A DNA stretch of 64,000 nt from Fictibacillus marinisediminis (GTDB lineage Bacteria > Bacillota > Bacilli > Bacillales > Fictibacillaceae). The translations under genes were made by a program, and so were the position numbers. Positions 57,243-64,000 of this stretch are shown in pieces (position 1 is the stretch's first letter; each line of letters starts with the position of its first letter). Location of the stretch: NCBI RefSeq assembly GCF_023149135.1, contig NZ_JAIWJX010000002.1:930001-994000 (forward strand), read 5' to 3'. The notes below the pieces were generated by a model. The model saw nothing but the letters and a program-made list of their open reading frames with translations, did no database searches and was not told the origin of the DNA.

Positions 57243-58073
57243 ATGAAAAAATATTCATTGATCATTTTAGTCATCGGGGTTTTAATGTCGGCATTCTTGA
57301 GCGCATGCAGCGGCGGAGATAAAAAGGGGCTTGAAAAAGTAAAGATGGGCATCAGCGGATCTGACAGTGACGTGTGGAAGTATATCGCTAAAAAAGCAGA
57401 AAAAGAAGGCATTGATTTGGAAATCGTAGAGTTCTCCGATTATGTCCGTCCGAATCAGGCATTGGCTGACGGGGATATTGATGCCAATGCGTTTCAGACC
57501 ATCTCTTACTTCAACGCATTTAAAAAAGAACACAAATTGGATTTAGCACCAATTGCAACAACCGTCATTGCGCCTATGGGCGTTTACTCTAAAAAATACA
57601 AGGACATCAAGGATATCCCGGCTGGATCAACCATTGCTTTGCCGAATGAAGCTACGAACATGGGTCGTGCATTGCTTCTTCTGCAGAGTGCAGGGCTAAT
57701 CAAACTGGAAAAGAACTTTGATGGAAATGGTGATCTGAAAAAAGTGGTGGAGAACAAAAAACACTTAAAGCTTAAACCAGTAGTCGCAGGCCAGACACCA
57801 CGGGTGCTTCCTGATGTGGCCGCTTCAATCATTAACAATGGCGTTGCTGTCGATGCTGGAATGAATCCGAAGAAAGATTCGATCTTCCTTGAAAGCAAGA
57901 CTGCAAAGCCATATATCAATATCATTGCAACAAGAACTGAAGATAAAAATAAAAAATCGCTGAAAAAAATTGCGAAGATCTATCAATCAAAAGATACAGC
58001 CAAGAAGATTAAAGAAATCTATAAAGGTGCAACCATTCCTACGTTTGTACCGCTAAGTGAAATTGGAGAGTAA
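57243..58073 (+). CDS. metQ: MetQ, methionine-binding lipoprotein
   Basis: A 276-residue NLPA-family lipoprotein. Signal peptide with lipobox LSAC (Cys22). Family motifs include VKMGISGSDSDVWKYI, IDANAFQTISYF (DANxFQ), PIATTVIAPMGVYSKKY and PNEATNMGRALLLLQ. Binds D/L-methionine for MetNI. AAAGGGAGAAGGG lies upstream. Confidence 0.95.
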   Translation: MKKYSLIILVIGVLMSAFLSACSGGDKKGLEKVKMGISGSDSDVWKYIAKKAEKEGIDLEIVEFSDYVRPNQALADGDIDANAFQTISYFNAFKKEHKLDLAPIATTVIAPMGVYSKKYKDIKDIPAGSTIALPNEATNMGRALLLLQSAGLIKLEKNFDGNGDLKKVVENKKHLKLKPVVAGQTPRVLPDVAASIINNGVAVDAGMNPKKDSIFLESKTAKPYINIIATRTEDKNKKSLKKIAKIYQSKDTAKKIKEIYKGATIPTFVPLSEIGE

Positions 58074-58095
58074 TAGAGAGAAAGGATCTGAGATC

Positions 58096-59316
58096 ATGAC
58101 TGTAATCAGCAGAACTACGGGAGAAATCCAGGAACAAATCCGTACGAACATTGATGTAAACCAAGCGGCTTACATTCAAACTTCTCACGAGATCCATGAC
58201 AATCCAGAAATCGGAAATGAAGAAGTGTTTGCATCCAGCCTGCTTACATCGCTGCTCGAAAAAGAGGGGTTTCAGGTAGAACGCGGAGTGGCCGGTCACG
58301 AAACGGCATTTGTTGCCCGTAAGCGTTCTATTCTAGATGGGCCATCCGTTGCCTTTTTAGCAGAATATGATGCACTTCCCGGCATCGGTCATGCATGCGG
58401 CCATAATATCATCGGTACATCAAGTGTGGCAGCGGCCATCGCTCTTGCTTCTGTTATCGATGAGATCGGAGGAGAAGTAGCTGTTTTTGGAACGCCTGCT
58501 GAAGAAGGCGGAGAGAACGGAAGTGCGAAGGGAAGCTTTGTGAAACACGGTTTACTGGACGGCATTGATGCTGCGTTAATGTTCCATCCGGGTAATGCTA
58601 ACCGCATTACCGGGACATCGCTTGCCGTTGATCCGATGGACTTTGAATACATCGGGAAGCCCGCTCATGCGGCTGCAGCACCGGAAAAGGGAATTAATGC
58701 GCTTGATGCAGTTATTCAGTTGTTTGTCGGGATTAACGCACTGCGCCAGCATGTGGCGGACGATGTGAAAATTCATGGCATCATTACACACGGGGGAGAC
58801 GCTCCTAATATTGTGCCTGAATATGCGAAGGCCCGTTTTTACATTCGTGCTTCCACAAGAGCAAGACTGGATGAGACAACGAAAAAAGTAACAGCCATTG
58901 CAGAAGGTGCTGCCCTTGCAACAGGCGCAAAGCTTAATGTTATTGCTTTTCAGAATCAGGTGGATAACCTTTTATTGAATCGGTCGTTTGATAAAGTGTT
59001 TCAAGAACAGCTGGAGAGCCTTGGAGCGGCAGTCGATACTTCGCACCGCAGCGGTTTGGGATCAACTGATGCCGGAAACATCAGCCAGGCCGTGCCGACC
59101 ATCCATCCCTATCTTCAAATCGGCCCTGATCACATAGTCGGACATACGGATGAGTTCAGAGAGGCCGCAAAATCAGAACAAGGCGATCAAGCGCTTATCC
59201 TCGGCGCAAAAGCTCTTGCCTTGACAGGCTATCAGCTTCTCACGAACGGAGAAGTGCTTGCTGGGATTAAGAAAGAATTTGAAGTAAATAAAGCGAAGGA
59301 ACTTGCTTCGGTCTAA
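58096..59316 (+). CDS. M20-family amidohydrolase in the met operon
   Basis: A 406-residue metal-dependent amidohydrolase of the AbgB/YxeP group: HEIHDNPEIGNEE at the start, GHACGHNIIG (metal Cys/His), GTPAEEGGENGSAKG (Glu-Glu), MFHPGN and the C-terminal LQIGPDHIVGHTDEF. Members release acetyl or aminobenzoyl groups from amides. Being 22 bases after metQ under SAM-I control, it probably frees methionine or cysteine from an N-acylated form taken up by MetNIQ; this is inference. ATG at 58096 follows GAAAGGATCTGAG. Confidence 0.85.
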   Translation: MTVISRTTGEIQEQIRTNIDVNQAAYIQTSHEIHDNPEIGNEEVFASSLLTSLLEKEGFQVERGVAGHETAFVARKRSILDGPSVAFLAEYDALPGIGHACGHNIIGTSSVAAAIALASVIDEIGGEVAVFGTPAEEGGENGSAKGSFVKHGLLDGIDAALMFHPGNANRITGTSLAVDPMDFEYIGKPAHAAAAPEKGINALDAVIQLFVGINALRQHVADDVKIHGIITHGGDAPNIVPEYAKARFYIRASTRARLDETTKKVTAIAEGAALATGAKLNVIAFQNQVDNLLLNRSFDKVFQEQLESLGAAVDTSHRSGLGSTDAGNISQAVPTIHPYLQIGPDHIVGHTDEFREAAKSEQGDQALILGAKALALTGYQLLTNGEVLAGIKKEFEVNKAKELASV

Positions 59317-59329
59317 AGAGCGATTTTGT

Positions 59330-59445
59330 CGATATTGAGCTTATTTTTGATTAATTGAGCCGAACTCAACTTTTTTGAGCTAAACTTCAATTAATTGAGC
59401 CAAATCAGAAATAATTGAGCCTAACTTCAATTAATTGATCCTATT
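59330..59445. repeat. degenerate array of ATTGAGC units (about 20-22 bp period)
   Basis: Six words of the type (A)TTGAGC or ATTGATC recur, spaced by 18-23 bases: near 59334, 59355, 59377, 59396, 59415 and 59435. Several are preceded by CAATTA. No ORF or promoter is seen. A single similar TAATTGAGCCGAA occurs near 34187, downstream of the HPr-like gene. Confidence 0.6.
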
Positions 59446-59485
59446 TCATTATTCAGACTTCTTCGCAAGATTTTTGTTAACTCTT

Positions 59486-59517
59486 AAAAGCCCTCAATCT
59501 CCCTGGAGGGCTTTTTT
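59486..59517 (+). terminator. intrinsic terminator
   Basis: AAAAGCCCTC pairs with GAGGGCTTTT, T6 follows. It lies about 170 bases after the met operon and beyond the repeat array. Confidence 0.8.
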
Positions 59518-59580
59518 CCTAGCACAATTTTTTCATTTTCTCCGGCCAAGTGGTACCATACAAACAAGGAGGCGGTACAT

Positions 59581-60405
59581 ATGATAAAAAGTATTTCTGA
59601 TACAGCTTTATTACAAAACGGTTTAAGGATGCCATGGCTGGGTCTTGGCGTATATAAAGCAGAAGAAGGCCAAGAGGTTATTGATGCAATTAAACATGCG
59701 GTCGCCGCCGGCTACAGAAGCATCGATACAGCTTCGTTCTATAAAAATGAAGAAGGTGTAGGAGAGGCTGTTAAACAGGTGGATGTCCCGCGTGAAGAGC
59801 TTTTTATTACGACCAAGGTCTGGAATTCAGAACAGGGGTATGAGGAGACGCTGCGCTCATTTAAAGAGAGCCTGGAAAAGCTTGATATGGATTACGTAGA
59901 CCTGTTCCTTGTTCATTGGCCGGTGTCTGGCAAGTATAAAGAGACGTGGAAAGCATTGGAATCGCTTTATAAAGAGGGTAAGACCAAAGCAATTGGTGTT
60001 TGTAATTTTAAAATTCATCATCTGGAAGACCTTATGAAAGACTGTGAGATTAAACCGATGGTCAATCAAGTGGAGTACCATCCCCGCCTTACACAAAAAG
60101 ATCTGTTGGCTTTCTGCAAAGATCAAGGCATTCAAGTTGAAGCATGGAGACCATTGTTAAAGGGTGAAATCTTTGATGAGCCGATCCTGACGGCATTGGC
60201 AGAAAAGCATAATAAAACAGTTGCACAGGTTATTCTTCGCTGGGATCTTCAGAATGGAGTAATAACCATTCCTAAATCAGTGAATGAAAACCGTATTAAG
60301 GAAAATGCCGATATCTTTGATTTTGAATTAAGCATGGAAGATATGGAGCAGATTGATTCATTGAATAAAGATCTTCGAAACGGCCCAGATCCGGACGAGT
60401 TTTAA
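59581..60405 (+). CDS. aldo/keto reductase (second paralogue)
   Basis: A 274-residue reductase closely similar to the gene at 47895. Catalytic residues lie in SIDTASFYKNEEGVG, ITTKVWNSEQGY and FLVHWP; the cofactor parts are [17 protein letters not shown] and DLRNGPDPDEF. In the substrate loop it has EAWRPLLKGEIFD where the other has [23 protein letters not shown] precedes the ATG. Probably a glyoxal/methylglyoxal-type reductase. Confidence 0.9.
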   Translation: MIKSISDTALLQNGLRMPWLGLGVYKAEEGQEVIDAIKHAVAAGYRSIDTASFYKNEEGVGEAVKQVDVPREELFITTKVWNSEQGYEETLRSFKESLEKLDMDYVDLFLVHWPVSGKYKETWKALESLYKEGKTKAIGVCNFKIHHLEDLMKDCEIKPMVNQVEYHPRLTQKDLLAFCKDQGIQVEAWRPLLKGEIFDEPILTALAEKHNKTVAQVILRWDLQNGVITIPKSVNENRIKENADIFDFELSMEDMEQIDSLNKDLRNGPDPDEF

Positions 60406-60461
60406 GAAAAACTAAATTAGACATTGAGGTTTAATCAGGGTGAAAGGGAATTGAATTGCCA

Positions 60462-60500
60462 AGACAGGGATCAGGGAGCTGATCCCTGTCTGCTTTTCAG
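60462..60500 (+). terminator. hairpin terminator after the aldo/keto reductase
   Basis: AGACAGGGATCAG pairs with CTGATCCCTGTCT; the following T tract is broken (TGCTTTTCAGGCTTTTC). The stretch 60500-60638 shows no gene; it could hold a small RNA ending at the next terminator, but I see no promoter of quality. Confidence 0.6.
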
Positions 60501-60638
60501 GCTTTTCATTTGTTTCACAAACTTTCAAGCAACAGTATGCGATGTCCTTTACGAACGAAAATCAATCTTCGGCTTTAGCGAAGCGTAAGAGTTTGATAAC
60601 TTAATATTTGCAGACTTACAGTAAAATCGTCCTTAGTG

Positions 60639-60678
60639 AGGCCCTCTGTTATAGAACAGAGGGCCTATTTTTATTTTT
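60639..60678 (+). terminator. intrinsic terminator without an assigned gene
   Basis: AGGCCCTCTGTT pairs with AACAGAGGGCCT, followed by ATTTTTATTTTT. The transcript it ends is not identified. Confidence 0.75.
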
Positions 60679-60692
60679 ATTTAAAAAAAGTG

Positions 60693-60755
60693 TTGCACAA
60701 ATCATCTCGACTGTTATATATTATTTTACAAGATAAATATCTGTTTTATAACAGT
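60693..60755 (+). promoter_or_regulatory. promoter and inverted-repeat operator for the aceBA unit
   Basis: TTGCAC (60693-60698), 18 bases, TATATT (60717-60722). A perfect inverted repeat ACTGTTATA (60710-60718) and TATAACAGT (60747-60755) spans the -10 and the start region; a nested CTGTT-TTAT-AACAG lies at 60741-60754. The arrangement suggests a repressor site that loops or covers the promoter. Confidence 0.5.
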
Positions 60756-60788
60756 GAACCTATCTCGTAATAAGGAGGAGAAATCGTG

Positions 60789-60938
60789 ATGAATTGTGCC
60801 AGCTGCCATGGGAATGGTGAAGAAACATGCTTAGAGTGCAACGGATCAGGAATGCATCAAAATGGAAACTGCCCGGACTGCATGGGCGAAGGATGTGTCT
60901 GCTGCAAGCGCTGTAATGGAAACGGAATCATTGACTGA
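60789..60938 (+). CDS. 49-residue Cys-rich DnaJ-type zinc-finger miniprotein
   Basis: The small protein consists almost wholly of four CxxCxGxG-like units: CASCHGNG, CLECNGSG, CPDCMGEG and CKRCNGNG. This is the spacing of the central DnaJ zinc-binding region, without J domain or substrate domain. AAGGAGGAG precedes the ATG. It ends 15 bases before aceB, so it is probably the first gene of the glyoxylate operon. It may act as a thiol/zinc chaperone; function unknown. Confidence 0.8.
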   Translation: MNCASCHGNGEETCLECNGSGMHQNGNCPDCMGEGCVCCKRCNGNGIID

Positions 60939-60953
60939 ACAGGAGGTTAACAC

Positions 60954-62555
60954 ATGGAAAATTCGGTAGTAACATCTAAAATACAATCTGTTGCAGTACA
61001 GGGAGGTGTGGACCATGAAATACTGTCAGCAGAAGCCATGTCTTTTCTTGAAAAGCTTCATGATCGTTTTCAGAATGCAAGATTGCAACTCTTGCAGAAC
61101 AGAGTAAATAGACAGGAAAAGATAGATCAAGGTGAGTTTCCAGATTTTTTGCCTGAAACAAAGAAAATACGGGAAAGCAATTGGTCTGTTGCAGATGTGC
61201 CTGATGATTTGCAGGATCGAAGAGTAGAAATTACCGGGCCAGCTGGTGATGCAAAGATGGTCATCAATGCTTTGAACTCAGGAGCCAAGGTCTTCATGGC
61301 AGATTTTGAAGATGCCAACTCCCCGACGTGGGAAAACAGTCTGCTCGGACAGGTGTATTTGCGGGATGCGATTCGGGGAGAGCTGGAGTATACTTCTCCG
61401 CAAGGAAAAGAGTACCGCTTGCATGAGAAAACAGCGACTCTCGTTGTACGGCCAAGGGGCTGGCATCTTGAGGAGAAGCATCTGTCGTATAATGGTGAGC
61501 CAATGTCTGGCAGTTTAGTAGATTTTGGACTTTATTTTTTTCATAATGCTAAAACGCTGATCGAAAATGGCTCCGGCCCCTACTTTTATCTGCCGAAGCT
61601 TGAGGGGCATCTGGAAGCCAGACTTTGGAACGAAGTGTTTGTCTTTGCCCAAGAGGAGATGGGAATTCCTCAGGGGACGGTCAAAGCAACTGTTTTGATT
61701 GAAACCATCCTGGCGACCTTTGAAGCGGAAGAGATTCTTTATGAATTAAAAGAACACAGCGCTGGATTAAATTGCGGACGCTGGGACTATATTTTCAGCT
61801 ACATCAAAAAGCTTAAGAATCATACGTCCTATCTGCTGCCCGACCGGGCACACGTCACGATGACGGTGCCTTTTATGAGAGCGTATACACAGTTTGTCAT
61901 TAAGGTCTGCCATAAAAGAGGTGCTCATGCCATCGGGGGAATGGCGGCACAGATTCCGATCAAAAACAATCCCGAAGCCAATGAAGAAGCACTGCAAAAA
62001 GTAAAAACAGACAAAGAAAGAGAAGCGGCTGACGGGCATGACGGCAGCTGGGTAGCCCATCCCGGATTAGTGCCGGTCGTCCTTGAAGTATTTGACCGTC
62101 TGATGCCTTCGGCAAATCAATTGGAGAAACAGCGGGATGACGTAGTAGTAACGGCTGAGGATCTTCTGCAGCCGACGATCGGGCCGATTACTGAATACGG
62201 CCTGAGGACCAATATCTCTGTAGGAATTCAATACATTGCCGCATGGCTTACAGGCCGCGGAGCAGTACCGCTTAACCATCTGATGGAGGATGCGGCTACA
62301 GCTGAGATCTCCAGAGCTCAAGTCTGGCAATGGATCCGCCACACGCAAGGCGTCCTGGAAGATGGCAGACAGGTAACCCTTGAGCTTGTGGGACAAGTGA
62401 CGGAAGAAGAAGTTCAGAAAATCAAAACATCACTGAATGAGCAGCAATGGGAAGATGGCCGGTTTGAAGAAGCCATCACTCTCTTTGAGCAGCTGGTTAG
62501 ACAAGATGAGTTCATCGAATTTTTAACATTGCCTGGTTATACCCATATTAAATAA
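60954..62555 (+). CDS. aceB: malate synthase A
   Basis: A 533-residue enzyme condensing glyoxylate with acetyl-CoA. Recognised parts are [64 protein letters not shown] (catalytic Glu, here within 20 residues), [15 protein letters not shown] and [13 protein letters not shown]. Length is normal for the A isoform. AGGAGG lies before the ATG. Forms the glyoxylate shunt with aceA, 13 bases downstream. Confidence 0.95.
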   Translation: MENSVVTSKIQSVAVQGGVDHEILSAEAMSFLEKLHDRFQNARLQLLQNRVNRQEKIDQGEFPDFLPETKKIRESNWSVADVPDDLQDRRVEITGPAGDAKMVINALNSGAKVFMADFEDANSPTWENSLLGQVYLRDAIRGELEYTSPQGKEYRLHEKTATLVVRPRGWHLEEKHLSYNGEPMSGSLVDFGLYFFHNAKTLIENGSGPYFYLPKLEGHLEARLWNEVFVFAQEEMGIPQGTVKATVLIETILATFEAEEILYELKEHSAGLNCGRWDYIFSYIKKLKNHTSYLLPDRAHVTMTVPFMRAYTQFVIKVCHKRGAHAIGGMAAQIPIKNNPEANEEALQKVKTDKEREAADGHDGSWVAHPGLVPVVLEVFDRLMPSANQLEKQRDDVVVTAEDLLQPTIGPITEYGLRTNISVGIQYIAAWLTGRGAVPLNHLMEDAATAEISRAQVWQWIRHTQGVLEDGRQVTLELVGQVTEEEVQKIKTSLNEQQWEDGRFEEAITLFEQLVRQDEFIEFLTLPGYTHIK

Positions 62556-62568
62556 GGAGTGGAATAGA

Positions 62569-63849
62569 ATGAATCAAAAAGATACGGCAGCACAAATTAA
62601 TGAGAATTGGAAAGTAAAACGGTGGGAAGGAATCGAAAGGACGTATACGGCAGAAGATGTTGCCAAACTGAGAGGCTCGGTTCAAATTGAACATACCCTA
62701 GCCAAAAGAGGAGCAGAACGGCTATGGAAATCACTCCAAGACGAGAATTATGTTCATGCGCTTGGAGCACTGACGGGAAATCAGGCAGTTCAGCAAGTGA
62801 AGGCGGGGCTGAAGGCGATCTACTTAAGCGGCTGGCAAGTGGCGGCCGATGCCAACCTTTCCGGACATATGTATCCTGACCAAAGCCTTTACCCTGCAAA
62901 CAGTGTACCTAATGTCGTGAAAAAGATTAACCAGGCGCTGCAGCGTGCTGATCAGATTGAATTCTCCGAAGGAAAAACCGACATCGACTGGTTTGTTCCA
63001 ATTGTCGCGGATGCCGAGGCAGGATTTGGCGGAGCACTTAACGTTTTTGAGATGATGAAAGCGATGATTGAAGCAGGAGCCTCAGGGGTTCATTTTGAAG
63101 ACCAGCTTTCTTCGGAAAAGAAGTGCGGTCACCTTGGCGGTAAAGTGCTCCTGCCGACACAGCAGGCGGTGCGCCATCTGGTTTCCGCCAGGCTGGCAGC
63201 AGATGTGATGGGAGTGGATACCATCTTAATCGCGAGGACGGATGCCAACGCCGCAAATTTAATCACGAGCGATGTGGATCCTTATGACCACCAGTTTTTA
63301 ACCGGGGACAGGACTACTGAAGGATTTTACAGAACGAATGCAGGAATCGACCAGGCGATTGCCAGAGGGCTTGCTTACGCGCCGTACGCAGACCTCATCT
63401 GGTGCGAGACATCGGAACCGAATCTTGAAGAGGCTCAGAAGTTTGCCGATGCCATCCACGAGCGTTTTCCTGGTAAAATGCTAGCCTATAACTGCTCTCC
63501 GTCTTTTAACTGGAAAAAGAAGCTGGATGATGAGACAATTGCTACCTTCCAGCAGCAGATTGCATCGATGGGTTACAAGTTCCAGTTTGTTACTCTTGCA
63601 GGATTCCATACTCTTAACCATAGCATGTTCGAACTGGCAAAAGAATATAAAACTAGAGGAATGGCCGCCTATTCAGAGCTTCAGCAGAGGGAGTTTGCAA
63701 ATGAAAAAGATGGATACACGGCAACTCGCCATCAGCGTGAAGTAGGCACAGGTTACTTTGATGAAGTGGCACAAGCTGTTTCCGGCGGGCATTCCTCTAC
63801 TACAGCACTTAAAGGTTCAACAGAAGAAGAACAGTTTACAATAGCTTAA
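62569..63849 (+). CDS. aceA: isocitrate lyase
   Basis: A 426-residue enzyme splitting isocitrate to glyoxylate and succinate. The catalytic signature is [12 protein letters not shown] (about residues 182-193). [15 protein letters not shown] and [12 protein letters not shown] carry Mg and substrate ligands, and [10 protein letters not shown] is conserved near 305. Ribosome site AAGGAGTGG. Closes the aceBA operon with a terminator. Confidence 0.96.
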   Translation: MNQKDTAAQINENWKVKRWEGIERTYTAEDVAKLRGSVQIEHTLAKRGAERLWKSLQDENYVHALGALTGNQAVQQVKAGLKAIYLSGWQVAADANLSGHMYPDQSLYPANSVPNVVKKINQALQRADQIEFSEGKTDIDWFVPIVADAEAGFGGALNVFEMMKAMIEAGASGVHFEDQLSSEKKCGHLGGKVLLPTQQAVRHLVSARLAADVMGVDTILIARTDANAANLITSDVDPYDHQFLTGDRTTEGFYRTNAGIDQAIARGLAYAPYADLIWCETSEPNLEEAQKFADAIHERFPGKMLAYNCSPSFNWKKKLDDETIATFQQQIASMGYKFQFVTLAGFHTLNHSMFELAKEYKTRGMAAYSELQQREFANEKDGYTATRHQREVGTGYFDEVAQAVSGGHSSTTALKGSTEEEQFTIA

Positions 63850-63856
63850 TAAAGTG

Positions 63857-63887
63857 AAGCAGCCTTTAATGAGGCTGCTTCCTTTTT
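63857..63887 (+). terminator. intrinsic terminator of aceBA
   Basis: AAGCAGCCT pairs with AGGCTGCTT, followed by CCTTTTT. The last 110 bases of the window hold no gene I can support. Confidence 0.8.
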
Positions 63888-64000
63888 AATATTTGTCTAG
63901 TTCCCTTTGTTTATAGACAAATAACGAGATTTGGACAATAATTAATGGAATGGAAATGCAGGAAGAAGAAAGGAATTACGCAAAAATGCTGCAGCAAGCT

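Noticed and set aside
60500-60680. Small RNA ending at the 60639 terminator
   Set aside because: The terminator is good, but no convincing promoter or conserved single-stranded motif was seen upstream.
1-64000. CRISPR arrays, prophage or insertion sequences
   Set aside because: No array of identical repeats with unique spacers, no transposase, integrase or phage structural gene is seen. The short-period arrays at 22338 and 59330 are too degenerate and their spacing too short for CRISPR.
63950-64000. Start of another gene at the right edge (MEMQEEERNYAK)
   Set aside because: Too short and without a clear ribosome site; the window ends before it can be judged.

Overview
The window reads as a chromosomal segment of a low-to-moderate-GC, endospore-forming Bacillaceae. 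Evidence for this: strong AGGAGG-type ribosome binding sites with many TTG and GTG starts, T-box, SAM-I (S-box) and TPP leaders, paired CtsR boxes, a sigma-B promoter, a Spo0E-like phosphatase, a PAS sensor kinase of the sporulation-kinase type, and ywqA/ywqB-like genes. Fictibacillus or a near relative is a guess only. I see no prophage, transposase, CRISPR array or rRNA operon. There is one tRNA, Arg(CCT).

Layout. 1-4.2 kb: SWIM-domain protein (cut by the window edge) and SNF2 helicase. 4.2-5.8 kb: truncated haemoglobin, then an ECF sigma operon (SigY type) on the minus strand with a visible autoregulatory promoter. 5.9-12 kb: SDR oxidoreductase, a GC-rich Bacillaceae repeat, HU, a three-PAS histidine kinase, a glycolate/lactate-type FAD oxidase and a BsuPI-like lipoprotein. 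12-14.5 kb: clpE under two CtsR operators, then a 27-residue holin-like toxin. 14.8-22.3 kb: assorted enzymes and membrane proteins, including a GGCT-like protein, CPBP protease, Dph6-like ATPase, SGNH hydrolase, penicillin acylase, a DUF1206 protein and an Sm-like Gly-rich protein. 22.5-24.2 kb: T-box and glyQS. 24.2-33 kb: two TPP-riboswitch operons. The first makes the thiazole of thiamin (tenI-thiO-thiS-thiG-thiF). The second salvages degraded thiamin (ylmB-tenA-thiZ-thiX-thiY). 33-35.4 kb: GNAT, an HPr-like protein and a frameshifted murG paralogue. 35.5-39.7 kb: tandem SAM-I riboswitches, homoserine dehydrogenase, an unassigned structured leader RNA and a MutS2-like ATPase lacking Smr. 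39.7-50.4 kb: small glycine-rich, transport and stress genes, several tiny ORFs, an aldo/keto reductase and PepD. 50.5-55.1 kb: tRNA-Arg, ctaB, two PAP2 phosphatases, an orphan ATP-grasp enzyme and a sigma-B stress protein. 55.1-59.3 kb: a second tandem SAM-I pair controlling metNIQ and an M20 amidohydrolase. 59.3-64 kb: a second aldo/keto reductase, a Cys-rich DnaJ-zinc-finger-like miniprotein and the glyoxylate shunt genes aceB-aceA.

How the parts work together. Methionine supply is set at two places, homoserine synthesis and methionine uptake, and each is gated by two consecutive SAM sensors. Thiamin supply is split into synthesis and salvage, each with its own TPP sensor. Short intergenic repeats are frequent: four copies of an element built on GGTGCCTGGCACC, two degenerate arrays with a period near 21 bp, and a hexanucleotide array.

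Caution on sequence quality. Four genes (penicillin acylase, murG paralogue, glutathione peroxidase, SGNH hydrolase) each look one base short within or beside a homopolymer. These may be real mutations, but the shared pattern also fits under-called homopolymers. All calls come from reading the sequence; no database search was run.
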